From Acidobacteriota bacterium (GTDB taxonomy: Bacteria; Acidobacteriota; Terriglobia; Terriglobales; Acidobacteriaceae), in contig JAJZNH010000179.1 in assembly GCA_021811745.1 (NCBI GenBank), positions 1 through 6,738 on the forward strand: a DNA stretch of 6,738 bases, written 5' to 3'. The notes under the pieces are model-generated. The model had not been told where the DNA came from. It ran no database searches and was given only the letters and a program-made list of their open reading frames with translations. How positions within the stretch are numbered: position 1 is the stretch's first letter; the number at the start of each line of letters is the position of its first letter. Shown here in pieces: positions 5,097-6,738 of this stretch. A program made the translations under genes and the position numbers.

Positions 5097-6481
5097 CACC
5101 AGGTTTTCCTTCCGCGTATGCGACCGGAACGCGGGGAAAAGCCGTCATAGTGACGCATGATCAGCTGCGATTCGATCTGGTTGACGGTATCCATGGCCAC
5201 ACCCACCACGATGAGCAGCGAGGTGCCGCCAAAGTAGAAGTTCACGTTCATACCATGGATCATCCAGTTCGGCAGGTTTTCGAATGCCCGACCAATCAGC
5301 CAAATTTTGTCGAATCGAATGCCCGAGATCAGGAAAGTTGGTACCATCTGCACCACGATCAGGTACAGCGCGCCCACCAGCGTAATGCGCGTCAAAATAT
5401 CGTTGATGAAGTCCGAAGTCCGCTTGCCCGGCCGGATGCCGGGAATGAACGAACCCGACTTGCGGAAGTTATCGGCAATATCGTCCGGCCGCATCACGAT
5501 CGAAACATAAAAATATGCAAAGAAAATGATGCCCAGAACGTTCAGGAACTCGTACCAGGGATAGCCGGGCGTCAGCGCCTGCATGATGGGCTGCAGAAAA
5601 CGGCTGTTCTGCACCCATTCCACCGAACCGAAGAGCAGCGGCGCCGAAAGAATCGAGCTCGCGAAAATAATCGGCATCACGCCGCCTGAGTTGACCTTGA
5701 GCGGCAGGTGGCTGGACTGGCCTCCCATCAGCCGCCGGCCCACGATGCGCCGCGCGCTCTGGATGGGGATGCGCCGCTCCGCCCGCTCCACGTACACGAT
5801 AAACGCCACCACCGCCACCATGCCCACCAGCAGTACGATCGCGACCAAAAAGGTCATCGAGCCCCAGGCGTCGGTCTGCACCTTGTTGACCAGGTCGCCC
5901 ACGCCGCGGGGCAGGCCGGCCACGATGCCGGCAAAGATCAGCAGGCTCATGCCGTTGCCGATGCCGCGGTCGGTAATCTGCTCGCCCAGCCACATGATGA
6001 AGGTGGTGCCCGCCGACAGCGTCAGAATGGTCATCAGCATGAAACCGATGCCCGGATTCAAAACCAGGCCCTGGCGCGTGAGAATCGCGGCAATTCCGAC
6101 GGATTGCAGCACGCCCAGAATCACGGTCAGATAGCGCGTCCACTGCGTGATCTTGCGGCGGCCCAGTTCGCCTTCCTTTTGGATGCGGGCCAGGGGCTCG
6201 TAGACCACGGTAAGCAACTGGAAAATAATGGACGCCGTGATGTAGGGCATGATGCCCAGGGCGAAGATGGTCATGCGCCGCAGATTGCCGCCGCCGAACA
6301 GGTCCATCAGCCCCAGCGCCGACCCCGCCTGCGAGTTGAACAGCAACTCGAGCTGCTTGGTGTTGACGCCCGGGGTGGGAATGAACGCGCCCAGCCGGTA
6401 CACGGCCAGGATACCCATGGTGAACAGAACCCGCTTGCGCAGGTCAGGAATCCGAAAGATATTCAGGAACTTCTCAAGCAT
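5096..6481 (-). CDS. secY: preprotein translocase subunit SecY
   Basis: SecY is the pore subunit of the SecYEG translocon in the inner membrane and moves unfolded preproteins with SecA or the ribosome. The 461-residue product begins 'MLEKFLNIFRIPDLRKRVLFT' and has ten predicted membrane spans. The first spans, plug region and second span lie within about 18-92, with 'PYITASIIFQLL' at 79-90. The basic cytosolic loop 4 is at 231-252, 'SGGVMPIIFASSIL' at 265-278, and loop 5 carries 'FIPGIRPGKRT' with Arg350 at the position of the essential E. coli R357. The region between spans 8 and 9 (about 385-412) looks longer than in E. coli. The C-terminal tail is basic. No strong ribosome site precedes the ATG at 6481-6479. 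The stop overlaps adk by one base, implying coupling. Identification is secure. Confidence 0.98.
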   Translation of the reverse strand: MLEKFLNIFRIPDLRKRVLFTMGILAVYRLGAFIPTPGVNTKQLELLFNSQAGSALGLMDLFGGGNLRRMTIFALGIMPYITASIIFQLLTVVYEPLARIQKEGELGRRKITQWTRYLTVILGVLQSVGIAAILTRQGLVLNPGIGFMLMTILTLSAGTTFIMWLGEQITDRGIGNGMSLLIFAGIVAGLPRGVGDLVNKVQTDAWGSMTFLVAIVLLVGMVAVVAFIVYVERAERRIPIQSARRIVGRRLMGGQSSHLPLKVNSGGVMPIIFASSILSAPLLFGSVEWVQNSRFLQPIMQALTPGYPWYEFLNVLGIIFFAYFYVSIVMRPDDIADNFRKSGSFIPGIRPGKRTSDFINDILTRITLVGALYLIVVQMVPTFLISGIRFDKIWLIGRAFENLPNWMIHGMNVNFYFGGTSLLIVVGVAMDTVNQIESQLIMRHYDGFSPRSGRIRGRKTW

Positions 6482-6738
6482 AAACCGTTGTCCGCTGCAG
6501 GCGCCCCCCGGGGCAGTTGCAATCCTTCCTCGGCATGATCCATCTTAGCCGATCTCTGTCCGGCAAATTGTGCGCTTCGTCATGCCTGCCGAAGCACTCT
6601 CAGCATATTGGGCCGGCCTTGCCGGGCGATGCAGCGATTCCAGAGTCGATCTGCCCAGGAAACACTGCTCTCAAGTGACATCGTTCTTAAGAAAATACCA
6701 CCCGGAACGATTCCGGCAAGGGTAAAAAACTCCAAAAC
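6482..6738. other. 257-base stretch upstream of secY without a recognisable gene
   Basis: I read all three minus-strand frames for the C-terminus of ribosomal protein L15, the usual neighbour, and none resembles it. One minus frame stays open from the window edge to about base 6580, but the residues look like nothing I recognise. A perfect inverted repeat, CCGGAA 6702-6707 with TTCCGG 6711-6716, is followed on the minus strand by a moderately U-rich GTGGTATTTTC. This could be a weak terminator of an upstream unit. A ten-base palindrome TTCTTAAGAA lies at 6684-6693. A secY promoter may sit here, but no convincing -35/-10 pair was found. Confidence 0.5.

Noticed and set aside
5708..6538. 276-codon plus-strand frame opposite secY
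   Set aside because: Its composition is dominated by H, Q, A, R and G, as expected opposite a hydrophobic membrane protein in GC-rich DNA, and it has no motif.
6692..6719. secY promoter TTGCCG, 16 bases, TATTTT on the minus strand
   Set aside because: Each hexamer matches only four of six consensus bases and it overlaps a perfect inverted repeat, so it cannot be told from chance.

Overview
This window is a stretch of a bacterial ribosomal-protein (spc/alpha-type) operon, and every confident gene reads on the minus strand. In transcription order, from high to low coordinates, it holds secY, adk, map, infA, rpmJ, rpsM, rpsK, rpsD and a 3'-truncated rpoA. The order secY-adk-map-infA-rpmJ-rpsM-rpsK-rpsD-rpoA is the standard one in many non-proteobacterial phyla. 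GC content is roughly 60% by eye. The protein flavours (an SecY ending in a 'QIESQLIMRHYDGF'-like tail, a zinc-type S4, a C/C/C/D-type Adk lid) and the heptamer-rich intergenic DNA make me favour Acidobacteriota, but that assignment is inference and no search was run.

Layout: 6482-6738 has no recognisable gene, although rplO (L15) would be expected directly upstream of secY. secY (5096-6481) overlaps adk (4377-5096) by one base. A 173-base gap then leads to map (3454-4203), and a 131-base gap leads to infA (3104-3322), which uses a UUG start. A 119-base gap leads to the small rpmJ (2871-2984), and a 154-base structured leader precedes rpsM (2330-2716). rpsM overlaps rpsK (1911-2330) by one base. 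A 246-base gap leads to rpsD (1035-1664), and a 155-base gap leads to rpoA (1-879), which runs off the left edge inside its C-terminal domain.

The genes work together in protein synthesis and export. S13, S11 and S4 are 30S proteins, L36 is a 50S protein, IF-1 acts in initiation, Map trims the initiator methionine, SecY is the translocon channel, Adk balances adenine nucleotides and RpoA assembles RNA polymerase. The coding content is ordinary housekeeping and I see no new protein system.

The unusual part is the intergenic DNA. Five of the six real gaps carry degenerate 7-base tandem repeats that begin 3 to 9 bases after the upstream stop codon. In four of them the repeats clearly come back as an inverted copy, so the gap can fold as one long imperfect hairpin in the mRNA. 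Other points worth a look are a switch-like leader before rpsM, a possible anti-Shine-Dalgarno element before rpsD, the UUG start of infA, a U7 tract with no Shine-Dalgarno at map, and an 18-codon arginine-rich mini-ORF whose stop overlaps the rpoA start.
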